This document shows positions 1 through 9,765 of a stretch of DNA of 22,726 bases, one piece after another; the stretch's first letter is position 1, and the number at the start of each line of letters is the position of its first letter. This DNA comes from Sphacelaria rigidula (taxonomy: Eukaryota; Phaeophyceae; Sphacelariales). The stretch spans positions 1 to 22,726 of the forward strand of contig CAXNAA020000315.1 of the NCBI GenBank assembly GCA_964200075.2, in the 5' to 3' direction. Under the pieces are notes generated by a model. It saw only the letters and a list, made by a program, of their open reading frames with translations, ran no database searches and was not told where the DNA came from. A program made the position numbers and the translations under genes.

Positions 1-414
1 CATTTTTACGGCCAACGAACAGCCCAACGAGTGCGAGTGCCACGAGTCACACTCGTGCTCGTCCGACGCAAGAACGCCTTGTTGTACGTGTGCACATTGT
101 TGTTGAGGCAAACCCCTTCTACTCCGCTGTTTGGACCTCCACATGGCAATAAGGAGAGAGAGCAACGAATGGGGAATCATCAAGTGAGAACGAGTATCCT
201 GTCCGAGTAAACGATATGTTTCCCTACGCGTGAAACTGAAAGGAATGGACTAAGAGTGCTAAAGCTTATTGGAAACAACACAGGCACTGATCAACCGGGT
301 TGTCCGGTGGTGCTCAGGGCTTGCTGAGCGTGTTCGTTATACACACCCTTGCTGACCTCTTCACAGCGTCCTCAACAGGAGATTGAGCCTCGACCCCGTG
401 TTGACGTTTATTGA
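1..414. other. Upstream region of the 12-exon gene
   Basis: I see no supportable exon here. The sequence has mixed composition with no TATA-like element at a convincing distance. An in-frame TGA at 412-414 lies directly before the proposed start ATG at 415, so the downstream frame cannot extend into this stretch without a splice. It may hold the promoter and 5' leader, or it may be intron if the gene begins outside the window. Confidence 0.4.
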
Positions 415-531
415 ATGGGGACGCCATCTGTAAAGCAGATGAAATATGCGCGACGGCGGATGGTTGCTGCTGCCAAACTACGACTCCTTGTTGAAAAACT
501 GGATGAGGGTCTCAGTCGCACCATTGTCCAG
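415..531 (+). CDS. Unknown gene, exon 1
   Basis: Encodes residues 1-39, a basic helical segment containing KLRLLVEKLDEGLSRT. ATG 415 directly follows an in-frame TGA, which favours it as the initiator. The donor is CAG|GTCAGC at 532, phase 0. An alternative is an internal exon beginning at 439 after an AAGCAG acceptor, with the true start upstream of the window. Confidence 0.5.
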
Positions 532-3500
532 GTCAGCCGTTCACTGTATGCCTCGAAAGTGCTGAGAGTGGTGATGCGCAGCTCGTGCTTACCATTCAGG
601 TACACACTTGATGTTCAGGGTGCGCTTCTTACTAATTGTAATATCGATGATTGCGGGGAAAATAGTCCAATCTCAAAAGTAGGCTTCTAACGGAGTTGAT
701 TCCAAGTCATTTTCGGTGTCGGTCCCCGAGGTTACTGGGCAAGTAGGAGGAAAGATCTGCGAAAAACCGAGATGATGCAGAAACTTTGTTGTCGTTCGTT
801 CGCGCTAAATCAACTTGAATTTTGAGTACCCACAACGCATTTTCTGCACACGATAGTTTGGTTATGTGTTCAAACCTCCGGCCTGAAGTAACAGCCCTGA
901 ACTAGTTCACCTACCGTACAAACGTACGACATTACCTGAAAATTTTAAACGACGACATGTTCCTTGTCGATCAGCGGTGCACTCCCCTACACAACCGGCG
1001 CATACACAGTCGGTGACATCCGTAGTCACGACCAAGCGGATACTACAATGTAATGTAAACGATAGCCGTGAGATTGAAGGTCGTTGTGGACCCCTCGTGT
1101 TTCACCCACTCCAGATGGGCGACGACGAAATGGAGGAATTCATAGCGGCCGACTTGGAAGATGCTGCCACTGGATACCTCGCCACCGCCAGGTATGTGGT
1201 AGTCCATGAAATCGTTGCGCAATGACAAGCCTTAAATAACGCATATCGTGTACGATACATTCATTTAACTAGGATTCTGTCAAGACAGGGAGGATACACC
1301 GACGAACATGAAGTCGTGGGTCTACCGCCGCCACTGGATGACCTAGTGGGGGCTCGTTTACTACGTGCTGGTGGTTTTGTCTACAGCTTATCCGACTTAT
1401 GCTTGCTCCTTCTCCACGGGAACAGCCTTCAAATGACAATACGTGACCCGTGCGTGCGACATCCACTCACCGCTGCATGTTAGCATGTAAGTAACGCGAC
1501 TCTCTGTAATATAGGCTACTCACGCTGAGGGAACTACTTGGCCGTAACATCAGTGTAGATAGCCCATCTCGCCCGTTGCTTGCATTTCCCGCACCCAGGA
1601 AGCTGGGTAAACGAGTCAAAACTAAACCCGCCGAGGATAAGATGAAGAATGCGACGGAGAGAGTTCGACACATTGAGAAGAGCAAGGTGCGAGCTACTTA
1701 CTGGATGCTTCTTGCGTAGTACCATTCTTATGTTTTCACCGTTTCATTGTATTTTATTTCATTTGCTCTTTACTTTCCTTTTCTTTTCCCTTTTTTTTGT
1801 TTTAGGTCGGCCATTTATTTTTGTGCTTTGCTTGTGTTGCCTTATTTATTATTTTTTTTGTGACGACTTAGTCTGCTACTGTATGTCGTTCTGTTCGACC
1901 TCTTTTTTTTCCTGTTCCTTCTTCCCATCATTTACCGCACCATGTTTCAATTTCGTTTTTCTTGGGTACGTCCATCATGAGATCACGGCTGGATCCCTGG
2001 GGTGTCAGTTAAAATGCGACAATCAATTTGTGTCCCCAGCTATTAGCAATTACTGGGTCAGTCGACAGCAACTGCTGGATCCACCGGGACAACAGCCTTG
2101 TAGCCCTGCTCTATTTCACGGCTGTGTACAAGGCAACGGCTGACTCTGTTTAAGCCCAGCCGTTCAATATATTGCTAGGTGTCGGCACCCACATGTGGAA
2201 AGTGGCACAGCAGCGTCGATATGGTGGCCAAGGTCCGGCATGTGTACGACTCACACACCGTGCCCTTGAGTCGCAGAGTCCATCACAATCGCTAGACACG
2301 CCGCTAGCAACATCTCGTAATAGAGAAAAGGAACGCAACACCTTGCTTGTCGAACCGATGTGCTCACGTTCGCACGTGTTAACTACTATTCACTCAACAT
2401 CGTATTTCGTGCACACGCTGCTTGTATGCTCCTGACTGTGACGCTTACGTGGACTTTCCTTGGGCGGAAACATGACTATTAATACAACAGGAAACGGTTG
2501 GGTTTTTCAAGAGAATCGTGAGATCGCACGACCTTGAACTCTGCAGAGCCGTGCACAAGCTGACTAAGGAGCAAATGGATCGAATAGTGCGCGTGAACCA
2601 TGAGAAGTTCAGGTGAACTTTCACCACAGAGAAAGAAATCCAGCAACCCCCCCCCCCTCTACTGCTTGACAAACTAACGCTTCTCTATTGTTGACAAGTG
2701 ACGCACACGTGACCGCCGCAGTGAGAAAAAATAGACTTCTGCACTTATCCTGAGAGGTTTTATCGTACTCTCGAAGAAGTGGACCAGTGCCATCCTGGAC
2801 CAAGCACCACGTAAGACATGAGCACGTGGCGAAATCGAATCCGATGAGGGAACGGAGATCACCGTGCGCATGGTCCTGTGTGTCAAGTAATACGGAATAT
2901 CCTGATGGTGTGTTGGGTACGGTATTTCCTACATTTCGATATTTTGAAAGGTCGTACTCCAGGCACACAAAACTTGGGCAGCGTGTTGAGATCGCACCCA
3001 ACAATACTCTGGTATTGGGTAGAGTAATGCTATCGTACCCATATTTTACCGACATTTGGATGGAGTTCGGAGGTCAACCATCGCAACATAAATTAGAGAT
3101 AGTGAATACCCGAGTATATATCCTACCCAACATATCCTTGGAACATTCTGCACCCGGCTGCCCCTGTGCGTTTGGTGTCACAACAGTGGGTTTCCCAGGC
3201 AAAAAAAAACGAAAGGAGCCGCTGGTAGTTCGGCAATGGCAGCAACAGGACAATCTAAACGTGCCGTGAATCACGACTTCGCCACACCGCGTGTGAAAAG
3301 CGCGGCGAAGAGCAGAAAGGCTGTCGCTCTCCTCAATAAAATTGTGGATGCAAAAGACGATCTTTTGAAGAACGCCATTGTCTCCATGGATAAAAGCGCT
3401 CGCAACCATCTCATCAGCAAGAACAACGACTTCGTGAAATTTGTGAGATGGTATTTACTCATCCCCGGAATTTGTCATTAGTTAGGAGTTATCATGAGCT

Positions 3501-6500
3501 ATTTCGATGGTATATCCTCATATAGAGGTCGGATCCATGTTGAATCTTTGACCGCTAGATTCGGTCGTCTGGGCCTTCACATTTTTTTTCAAATAAAATG
3601 GTGCCGATTCAATAACCGAACCACCCTGGCGGTCAACGAGTAATCTAGCGGCGCGCCTGAACCAAACGTTACCCCCCGCCGTTAGCTCGACTGAAAGCGA
3701 CATTACCTTTACATGCGGAGAAGTACCCCTGGCCGTAGCATTATGGTGTACTACCTCAATTTGACTCGGGTATCGACGTGGCGCTGTTGAGTTTCCAGGG
3801 TATAATCCGTCAATATGTACAGGTGGGCGAGCAGCTTCATCTCATCTACTCCCAACTACGAGCATGATTCACTGGTCAAGGTATCCCAAAACCTCCACTT
3901 GGTATTTTGCGTGGCAGGAAGAACAACGAAAGAAGCAACGGGAGGAGTTTGCTTCGGCCAGAAGAACGATCACTCCCGCCCAACACAAGTTCGCCACGGA
4001 GAGGGTGAAGCAGGTTCGCTCCTTCCAAGCATTGTGCGACTTCCACCTTAGCCAATCAGCAAACTGTGGCCTACCAACTACCAAAAAGCTCTTCCGAGGA
4101 TGTTCGTTAGCGGATGTGGCCCACATTATGGAGAATAACCATATAATGATATATAGAATGAGGGGAAAATGGGTGTCACCTGATACCACTATACGCCGTC
4201 TGTTCTCACTCACAGTCAAGAGTGTGTTGGTGTTGGTTACTGGCCCGATAATGTGTCGCGGTTTCATCACTTGATCCTCGTGGGTCAAATGAATAACAAC
4301 CCACCGGGCCAACGTGACACGTTCGCTTTCGCCAGGATTTCTGGGAAACAAGAAGGTGGACGTACCGCAGCAGGATGTCCACGGGTAGTGCATACAAAAA
4401 CTTGGCGAATAGATGAGTGCTTCCTAAGTATCGCTGTCTGTGTGCTCGGTAATCTGTCGTTTGGACAACACGCTGTGCTTGCACTGCACAGTGCTGTGCT
4501 ACGCCGTGCTGTTTGTGCAGAATAGTAGGTAGAGGTGACGGGATGAAAGGGCGACAAAAGGCTGTAGTTTTGGGAACAACAGTTGACTCACTTCAAAGGC
4601 GGTGATATATTGAATATATAATAGCAGCAATAAATCAACACCGCAGCTTCACACATGATCGTTTGTGTATTGGTTGCGGGAGCTATGGCTTTCCTCTTCA
4701 AGAGCGGTCTCTCATATTCAAGCCGTGCAGTGCTTAATATCGCAATGTTCCCCCAGCGAACTACAACACACTTCGTATACGCCGAACTTGCCCGTTCGCC
4801 AGTCGCCAACTGGTTATCTATTCTCGTTTCTGCAACTCGCAGCGCGCTGGGCACGAAATCTGCGTGCAAAGGACAGTATCGTAGCAGAGTGTCCGCTTTC
4901 CTCAGGCTGAAACTTTCACTGTAAGTAGAAGACATGTACTGCAGTCAAGATGTTTCTGGTCGATGATATCGTGGATTGAGGTCGAAGCAGGGTCTTGACC
5001 TCGTGCACACTGGAGTGTCATCACCTGGCGATTGTACAGTCGTGCAGTAAAACGACCCCATCAGAAAGTGGGGTCCCAGTCAAAGGTAGGCAATATTTGC
5101 TTGCACTACATCATCTGTACGTGGAACACCCGCGGTGTATTTGTTTCGGAAGACAAGAAACGGTGGGTAACGCAGCCTGTTCTGAAATCTTCAGATGATA
5201 GCTTCGTAACCTTTTATGTGCTGTCAAGCACATGGGATCAATACAGTGCACTCTAGATGTGCGCATATACTCTGCCCCGCGTTGGCTCATCTCTTGCTGA
5301 CGTGTCGATCGTTGGGAGCAACGTTCGGGATGCAATTGCAGGTGGTTAGGGCGAAGGCGGCCTCCGAAGTATTTGAAGCAATAACCAGGTCAAAGCACAA
5401 AAAGTTAGCGGGTATGATCAAGAAGGTACCGAAGACGGACAAAGACACATTTCTCAAGCAGGTGAGAATATCTTGTTTTATCGTTCATGACGTGAAATCG
5501 GCATCTTTTTGTGATGAAGGTCCATATTGTCGTGAAGCGATCCAAGTGTTCACCGTGGGGAAATCTCGTCCACTATCTGCAGAAAACTGTAGCTCTCCGA
5601 AAAGGGAAATATACTCGTAGCCAAGATGCTTCTTCAATGGCTGTCGAGGCGTCTGGTCAGGTATTTCTCATATCGTCTGCTGCTTCGTGGTTGACGGCTT
5701 TCGTTGTCGTTTTCCTCTTCGGTGGGAGCAGATATCAGGCGAACGCAACAACATGCTTCAGAAGGTCCAATCTCAAGCCGTAGTCGTGCCCAAGCGGAAA
5801 CAGAAGGGCAAGAAAAACATGGATACCGCACGGTACATCCGGGGAGAGGTAGGTGTGTTGAGAGCATGGTAAGGGAGCACACCCAAAGACGACTCACCTC
5901 AAGGGGGTGGGGGGGGGCAAGCCCACGACACAATCTCATCCGTGTCAACACACTTGGGAGTTCAGTTGGCCTCATCTCTCTGCCCAAGACTGCGAGTGTC
6001 GAGTACATTTTCTTTCTCAGGCCTGGGAGCTCCGCCTTGAAAACGTTGAGCACCAAAACCACCTATTAAATTCACTTAGTCACAGATATAGAGGCCCACA
6101 CCAACTACCAGATGGGCGGTCGGCCCTTAGCGCTTGGGTTGCTTCAACTCACAGCCTGAAACGCTCCGTTCATATCTCCTTGAGGAGTTTCGCAGCCCTG
6201 AGCATCTGAATATCACTCCAACTGACCCCCTTCAGGTGTACCAGCTTCCCCAACAGCGATGAACTGAGGTTGGAAAGCATGTCTCGTGCCGGGGGAAACG
6301 CTGTCGACACTATTCAGTCGATCAGAACGACATACCGCAGCTTCAACGTAGGACTACCTGAAAGAAACGAGAGCAATGAAGTTCGGTAGTATTGGTGTAG
6401 TGTCTTCATTTTCCTCGTGAGGTGGGCAGGGGGCTTTTGTTTTCGAGGGTGGACACAGTTGACCCTGATTTACCCCTCCCCCCCCCTCATCATCATTTTT

Positions 6501-8383
6501 CACTGTCGAACAGTGAAGGAATTCAATATTGTCGCATACGTTCGTAGCTGCTCAGGTGACGAGTCTTGCTCAGCTACCCATGGCGTGATAAACATCGCAC
6601 CCCGTCTCCTCCCATCACCCAAGCAGATAATGGTCTTGAGGCGGAAGGTGATGAAAGACGTGAAAAATGCCATCCAGGAGAAGGACCTTGAACTCAAAGA
6701 CTTCGTAGGCCATATGGACGAACAGCAGATGGAGCGCACTCTGACGGACTGTGTGCCGTCGGGGGTGGACGATCTTACCTTGTGGAAACGCGATCGTCAG
6801 AAGCGACCCTGGCGGCGGTTGTCTGCATTCGGTCTTGTTAGAGACGACCCCGCTTTGTATCGTCGATGGAAACAACAGAGGTGTGATGTAGTGGCCAATT
6901 CGATTGAAAACAAGTATTGACGAAGGGTGTTCAAGCGAGTAGCTTCAATTTTTTCTTCTCGGCGTCGAAGGGGCGTGCGGTTGCATCAATGAAAGACGAC
7001 CAGGGACGTGCCAAAACGAAAACACGTTTGCTCACGAGCTATAGACATCGCTCCACTCGCAATATCCTGAATACACGGTCCAATAGCATTTTGGTCGGGC
7101 TTTCGAGTGGGAAAGCGTGTTAAACTATTGCAATTACACACCGAAGTTATGAGAAAGCTGAACATGAATAGTAGAACTCTTGTCTACGACTCTTTAAAGG
7201 CATGTTTTCCTTTTTTCTCAGGCAAGAGCGAAAGTCAGCGACGGTGGAGAGGGCACAAGGACGGCAGCAGCACACTATGCTCGGCTCCACATTAACGGCT
7301 GGCGCTACACGTCGCCAACCTTGGTCGACTGATCTGCATTACGTGCGCCCAACGCTACCATGCGAAAAAAACGGCGCAAATAGCAATGCGGCAGAATCGC
7401 AAGAAGCACATGAGGCCGATTCTCCACATAAACCTCGAACCACGGGCGATCAAGCCGTACCGGAGTTAGCTCCAAGCAAAGGCGACGGAGGTAGCACAAC
7501 CACAGAGCGTGCTACTGCCAGCATGCCGACATCTGGTACAGTGGTGATCGCACGAGCTCGACCGGCCTCAGCACCTCCAGTTCGACGCAGCGTAACCTCC
7601 CGTCGTCGTTTGACGCGCGGCACGCCTCCTGTAACACGCCCGCCGGAAGCACCGCCGGCGAGCTCACGAACTCCAGGCCTCGCGCGACTTGCTCGAGTAT
7701 TTTATCAATCCAGCTTGGCGTCCAGCAGTACTCCCGTTGTGCATTACACGTCAGAAGTACAAAGAGGACGTGCCCCCCAAGACAACATTTGCCCGCACAA
7801 CGACAGCACAGTGGTAGCTGAAGAACACTCGTCACAACATCAAGCACCATCTTGTGCACCCGAGGTACAAAAGTTTCCTAATAATGTTGCTGAGGAATGC
7901 CATGTGGGAAGCGGGTATCGAACACGGGAATCGGATCGGAATCATGGCAACGCATCGCAACCCACGCGTACCATAGGCATAGGTAAGGGAGGCACGGGAA
8001 TGTGTTGCAACAGAGGTGGGACAGAGGGCAGCCGCAGGAGAAGAGAAATATTTAAAGACAGGAACAACAATGCTACTACTCATAGCAGTGCACAGAGAAC
8101 CCCGACAAAGAGTAGCTTAGATATGGTAGAAGAGCGACTGGAAGAAGTAAGGCTGCTGTGGGAGGCATCGCAGCTCTCGGCCGAGGCTGTGACGAGAAAT
8201 ATAATGAATGGGTATGTTGAGCGGAGACGTGCGAGAGAGCCAAACCGACGGGGAAGAAGGTTTTTTTCCCCAGCACTAGGTCAGCCACCTCAACCGTCGG
8301 GACCCCTTCAAGAACCCACGACGGGGATGTCAGCCGTCGAGGTCGAGGGGGACTCAACAACCGTTGTGTCCTCACGTAACTAG
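415..8383 (+). CDS. Unrecognised basic protein, 12-exon gene (gene span)
   Basis: I do not recognise the family. Proposed exons are 415-531, 1010-1191, 1273-1449, 1515-1686, 2491-2612, 3199-3442, 3918-4013, 5342-5461, 5520-5660 (or 5583-5660), 5732-5848, 6627-6880 and 7222-8383. All introns are GT-AG. The junction phases are 0,2,2,0,2,0,0,0,0,0,2 and each agrees with its partner; the spliced length is 2,904 nt, giving 967 residues plus TAG. The product has an acidic patch near residues 73-90 (GDDEMEEFIAADLEDA), a Lys/Arg-rich helical middle (about 195-580), and a long last exon (582-967) that is Ser/Pro/Arg/Thr-rich and probably disordered. It ends in a short charged helix and a basic stretch. 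No signal peptide or membrane segment is evident. A nuclear or cytoskeletal role would fit the composition but is only a guess. The first exon and exons 2, 7 and 9 have alternative boundaries. I am fairly sure that this is one real gene and less sure of each edge. Confidence 0.68.
1010..1191 (+). CDS. Unknown gene, exon 2
   Basis: Encodes residues 40-99 plus two bases of codon 100. Acceptor ACACAG|TCG restores phase 0 from exon 1. The donor is GCCAG|GTATGT. It carries GPLVFHPLQMGDDEMEEF followed by an acidic-aliphatic helix. The left boundary is soft because the polypyrimidine tract is poor; a later start near 1072 in the same frame is also possible. Confidence 0.55.
1273..1449 (+). CDS. Unknown gene, exon 3
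   Basis: Acceptor ACTAG|G completes the split Arg codon from exon 2. The segment includes DEHEVVGLPPPLDDL and an aliphatic stretch with LCLLLLHGNSLQM. I scanned every GT from 1279 to 1506, and the one at 1450 (CCC|GTGCGT) is the only usable one that gives the phase 2 required by exon 4. The stronger-looking GTAAGT at 1487 lies after an in-frame TAG. Confidence 0.5.
1515..1686 (+). CDS. Unknown gene, exon 4
   Basis: Only the frame with one leading base is open, giving LLTLRELLGRNISVDSPSRP and a basic tail KLGKRVKTKP followed by a charged helix. The acceptor is TATAG|G at 1515 and the donor is AGCAAG|GTGCGA at 1687, phase 0. The intron before it is only 65 bases. Confidence 0.6.
1687..2490 (+). 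other. Intron 4 of the unknown gene, T-rich
   Basis: An 804-base intron with a long T-rich stretch on the plus strand at about 1728-1935, including several runs of eight Ts. The open frame that crosses this stretch is low-complexity Phe/Cys/Leu and is explained by the T-richness. Confidence 0.5.
2491..2612 (+). CDS. Unknown gene, exon 5
   Basis: Encodes residues 217-256 including SHDLELCRAVHKLTKEQMDR, a charged amphipathic helix. Acceptor ACAACAG|GAA at 2491 and an alternative TTCAAG|AGA at 2512 are both phase 0. The donor is TTCAG|GTGAAC at 2613, phase 2, matching exon 6. Confidence 0.65.
2613..3198 (+). other. Intron 5 of the unknown gene, with inverted arms
   Basis: A 586-base intron with an 11-base C run at 2647-2657. 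A 15-base arm at 2911-2925 is inverted at 3117-3131 with 13 matches, about 190 bases apart, which hints at a small decayed inverted-repeat element. Long open frames on both strands here look like chance. Confidence 0.4.
3199..3442 (+). CDS. Unknown gene, exon 6
   Basis: The acceptor TTTCCCAG|G completes the Arg codon left by exon 5. Encodes residues 258-338: a Lys-rich start, a Ser/Ala/Lys linker, then the helix KAVALLNKIVDAKDDLLKNA and SMDKSARNHLISKNNDF. The donor is AAATTT|GTGAGA at 3443, phase 0. The codon pattern is clearly coding-like compared with the flanks. Confidence 0.72.
3443..3917 (+). other. Intron 6 of the unknown gene
   Basis: A 475-base intron. I see no repeat or nested gene in it. 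The upstream alternative acceptor TTGAG|TTT at 3792 would lengthen exon 7 in frame. Confidence 0.4.
3918..4013 (+). CDS. Unknown gene, exon 7
   Basis: Encodes about 32 residues starting EEQRKKQREEFASARRT, strongly charged and probably a continuous helix with exon 6. The acceptor GCGTGGCAG|GAA is phase 0 after a pyrimidine-rich stretch, and the donor is AAGCAG|GTTCGC at 4014. The start could instead be at 3792. Confidence 0.55.
4014..5341 (+). other. Intron 7 of the unknown gene
   Basis: A 1,328-base intron. No repeat or RNA gene is evident. Open frames at about 4655-4924 and 5032-5256 lack good splice edges with matching phase, though a short missed exon of a multiple of three bases cannot be excluded. 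Confidence 0.4.
5342..5461 (+). CDS. Unknown gene, exon 8
   Basis: An exact 40-codon, phase 0-0 exon between ATTGCAG| and |GTGAGA. The product is basic, with KAASEVFEAITRSKHKKLAG and MIKKVPKTDKDTFLKQ. Both splice sites are close to consensus. Confidence 0.72.
5520..5660 (+). CDS. Unknown gene, exon 9
   Basis: A phase 0-0 exon with donor GGTCAG|GTATTT at 5661. With acceptor ATGAAG| it starts at 5520 and leaves a 58-base intron. A stronger acceptor, TATCTGCAG| at 5582, gives a shorter exon from 5583 and a 121-base intron in the same frame. The secure part includes KTVALRKGKYTRSQDASSM. I lean towards the 5583 start on intron size. Confidence 0.6.
5732..5848 (+). CDS. Unknown gene, exon 10
   Basis: Encodes 39 residues, including the basic patch VVVPKRKQKGKKNM and the end DTARYIRGE. 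The acceptor is GGGAGCAG|ATA and the donor GGAGAG|GTAGGT, both phase 0. The preceding intron is 71 bases. The KRKQKGKK patch could be a nuclear-localisation-type cluster. Confidence 0.68.
5849..6626 (+). other. Intron 10 of the unknown gene
   Basis: A 778-base intron with a G run at 5909-5917 and C-rich stretches near 6473-6486. No other structure is supported. Confidence 0.4.
6627..6880 (+). CDS. Unknown gene, exon 11
   Basis: Encodes residues 497-580. It starts with the charged helix VLRRKVMKDVKNAIQEKDLE, then a Trp/Arg-rich segment with LWKRDRQKRPWRRL and ends ALYRRWKQQ. The acceptor CAAGCAG|ATA (or AAG| at 6624) is phase 0. The donor CAACAGAG|GTGTGA is phase 2, matching exon 12. Confidence 0.72.
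7222..8383 (+). CDS. Unknown gene, exon 12 (last, disordered tail)
   Basis: The acceptor CTTTTTTCTCAG|G is a textbook pyrimidine tract and completes the split Arg codon. The 386-residue tail is rich in Ser, Thr, Pro, Arg and Gly. An RARPASAPPVRRS stretch (about residues 692-704, near 7553-7591) and Arg clusters mark a disordered basic region. A charged helix MVEERLEEVRLLWEASQLSA lies near 8120-8185, followed by a basic segment. It ends at TAG 8381-8383. Confidence 0.75.
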
Positions 8384-9157
8384 TGGACTCATTGATAATC
8401 GAACTTGTAGGCGATGTGATTTGTTCAAAGAAGACCCATGATGTAGGGCATTCACCCGGTGGTTTATACTAGAAACTGTGTAGTCCACGCACTAGAATTT
8501 TGTGTGGCTTGAGGGTGGCTATATGTCGAACCTCCGCTTACAGTGTGTGTTGACGATGGTACAATATTTGAGAGAACCTCCCGCGAGTACTGCTGGATTC
8601 GCACTCAAGATGAGTGGCTGTGTAAATGATACTTCGAAGGTCAGCGCTTTACTCATCTCCTATCCAAAGCCTGCATGTATGACCTTCCTCGTGAATTCAC
8701 ATCCCGTATAACGACACGCATCACATGAGAAACACTTAGTATAGACCACGGACACCGCAACACAGGCAACCACGAAATGAGGCACATTTAAATGACCTAC
8801 CACAACAGTAATACTCAGCAGTTAGCGTAATATACTGTATGTACCCGTCAGGTGTTGGCCCTTGGAGCGCCCGCATATGGACGGGATGTCTGAGTCTGAA
8901 AGTTATCAAGAAGTGGACAGCACGATGTCAACTTGACACATGAACCCACCTCGGCGGCGAAGGGGCTTAATTTGGGTGGTAAATCATCATGCCAACATTG
9001 GTCAGAAAGGGTTACACAGCTCAAATATCAAGGCGTGAGTGATCACCCGGCCAATATAATGATACTCGGAGGTAAACGTGCACCATTCTGACCCCTGATA
9101 TATCTTTACCTTATCTAATCGGTTGTTGACTTCCTTCCTTGGCTTGCAGCCTGAGCG
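8384..9157. other. Intergenic region after the unknown gene
   Basis: Presumably contains the 3' untranslated region of the preceding gene. I see no repeat, RNA gene or convincing coding segment. The one open frame at 8502-8711 has no family resemblance and no splice support. Confidence 0.4.
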
Positions 9158-9219
9158 ATGATCATCACTACGAGTAGCTGTGTTCTCGCACGTTTTCTGC
9201 TCGGTCCTTGGGCTTCATT

Positions 9220-9460
9220 TCACCCTTTTTGTCTTTTACGTCTCTCACTCCCCCCCCCCCCCCCTCTTCTCTCTCTTCACCTCCGTACCCATTGTCTTAC
9301 GTATATTTCTCATCTTTTTAAAACGTGGCACTGCTCGCGCCTCGCTCCTGCAGGGCTCATGTGTGAGGGTTCGTGCTCAAATAGTGTTGGACTAAGACGA
9401 AAAAAAGGGGAAAAACAGAATCAAAAAGGAAAGAGAAGGAAATCAAGGAAAGAACTGGCT
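9220..9460. repeat. Pyrimidine tract followed by purine tract
   Basis: A stretch at about 9225-9290 is almost all C and T on the plus strand, including a run of 15 Cs at 9250-9264. About 100 bases later, 9396-9450 is almost all A and G. These are low-complexity, partly mirror-complementary tracts. The long open frame crossing them is a composition artefact. Confidence 0.6.
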
Positions 9461-9765
9461 GATATTTACCACATGGCCTCGGCGTACAAGGTCCTCCGGA
9501 GAACCGCACTCATACCCAGTCGTAGAAGACAAAAGGTGAAAAAAGAAGCGAGGTACCACACTGCTCTGCCGTACACCGGCAGAAAAGAACACACATATAG
9601 CGAGAAATATGGGGGAAAAGGAAAAAACAGGGGAGGAGATTACAGCAGTGAAATCCAAAGAATTCAGGGCAGCAGAGTAGAAAAACACAGACACACACCG
9701 GGGGGCGCCGCAAAGCCACCGACTAAGAACACAATCAACAACCGATATAAGCAGACACAGTATTC

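Noticed and set aside
1649-2143. 164-codon plus-strand open frame
   Set aside because: Its Phe/Cys/Leu run comes from the T-rich intron 4 tract and it overlaps exon 4 in a different frame.
2621-3269. Open frames of 144 (minus) and 160 (plus) codons inside intron 5
   Set aside because: Both lie in the intron between two phase-matched exons and show no family resemblance.
3869-4393. 174-codon open frame on the minus strand
   Set aside because: It overlaps exon 7 and intron 7 of the plus-strand gene, has no recognisable motif, and its codon pattern mirrors the opposite strand.
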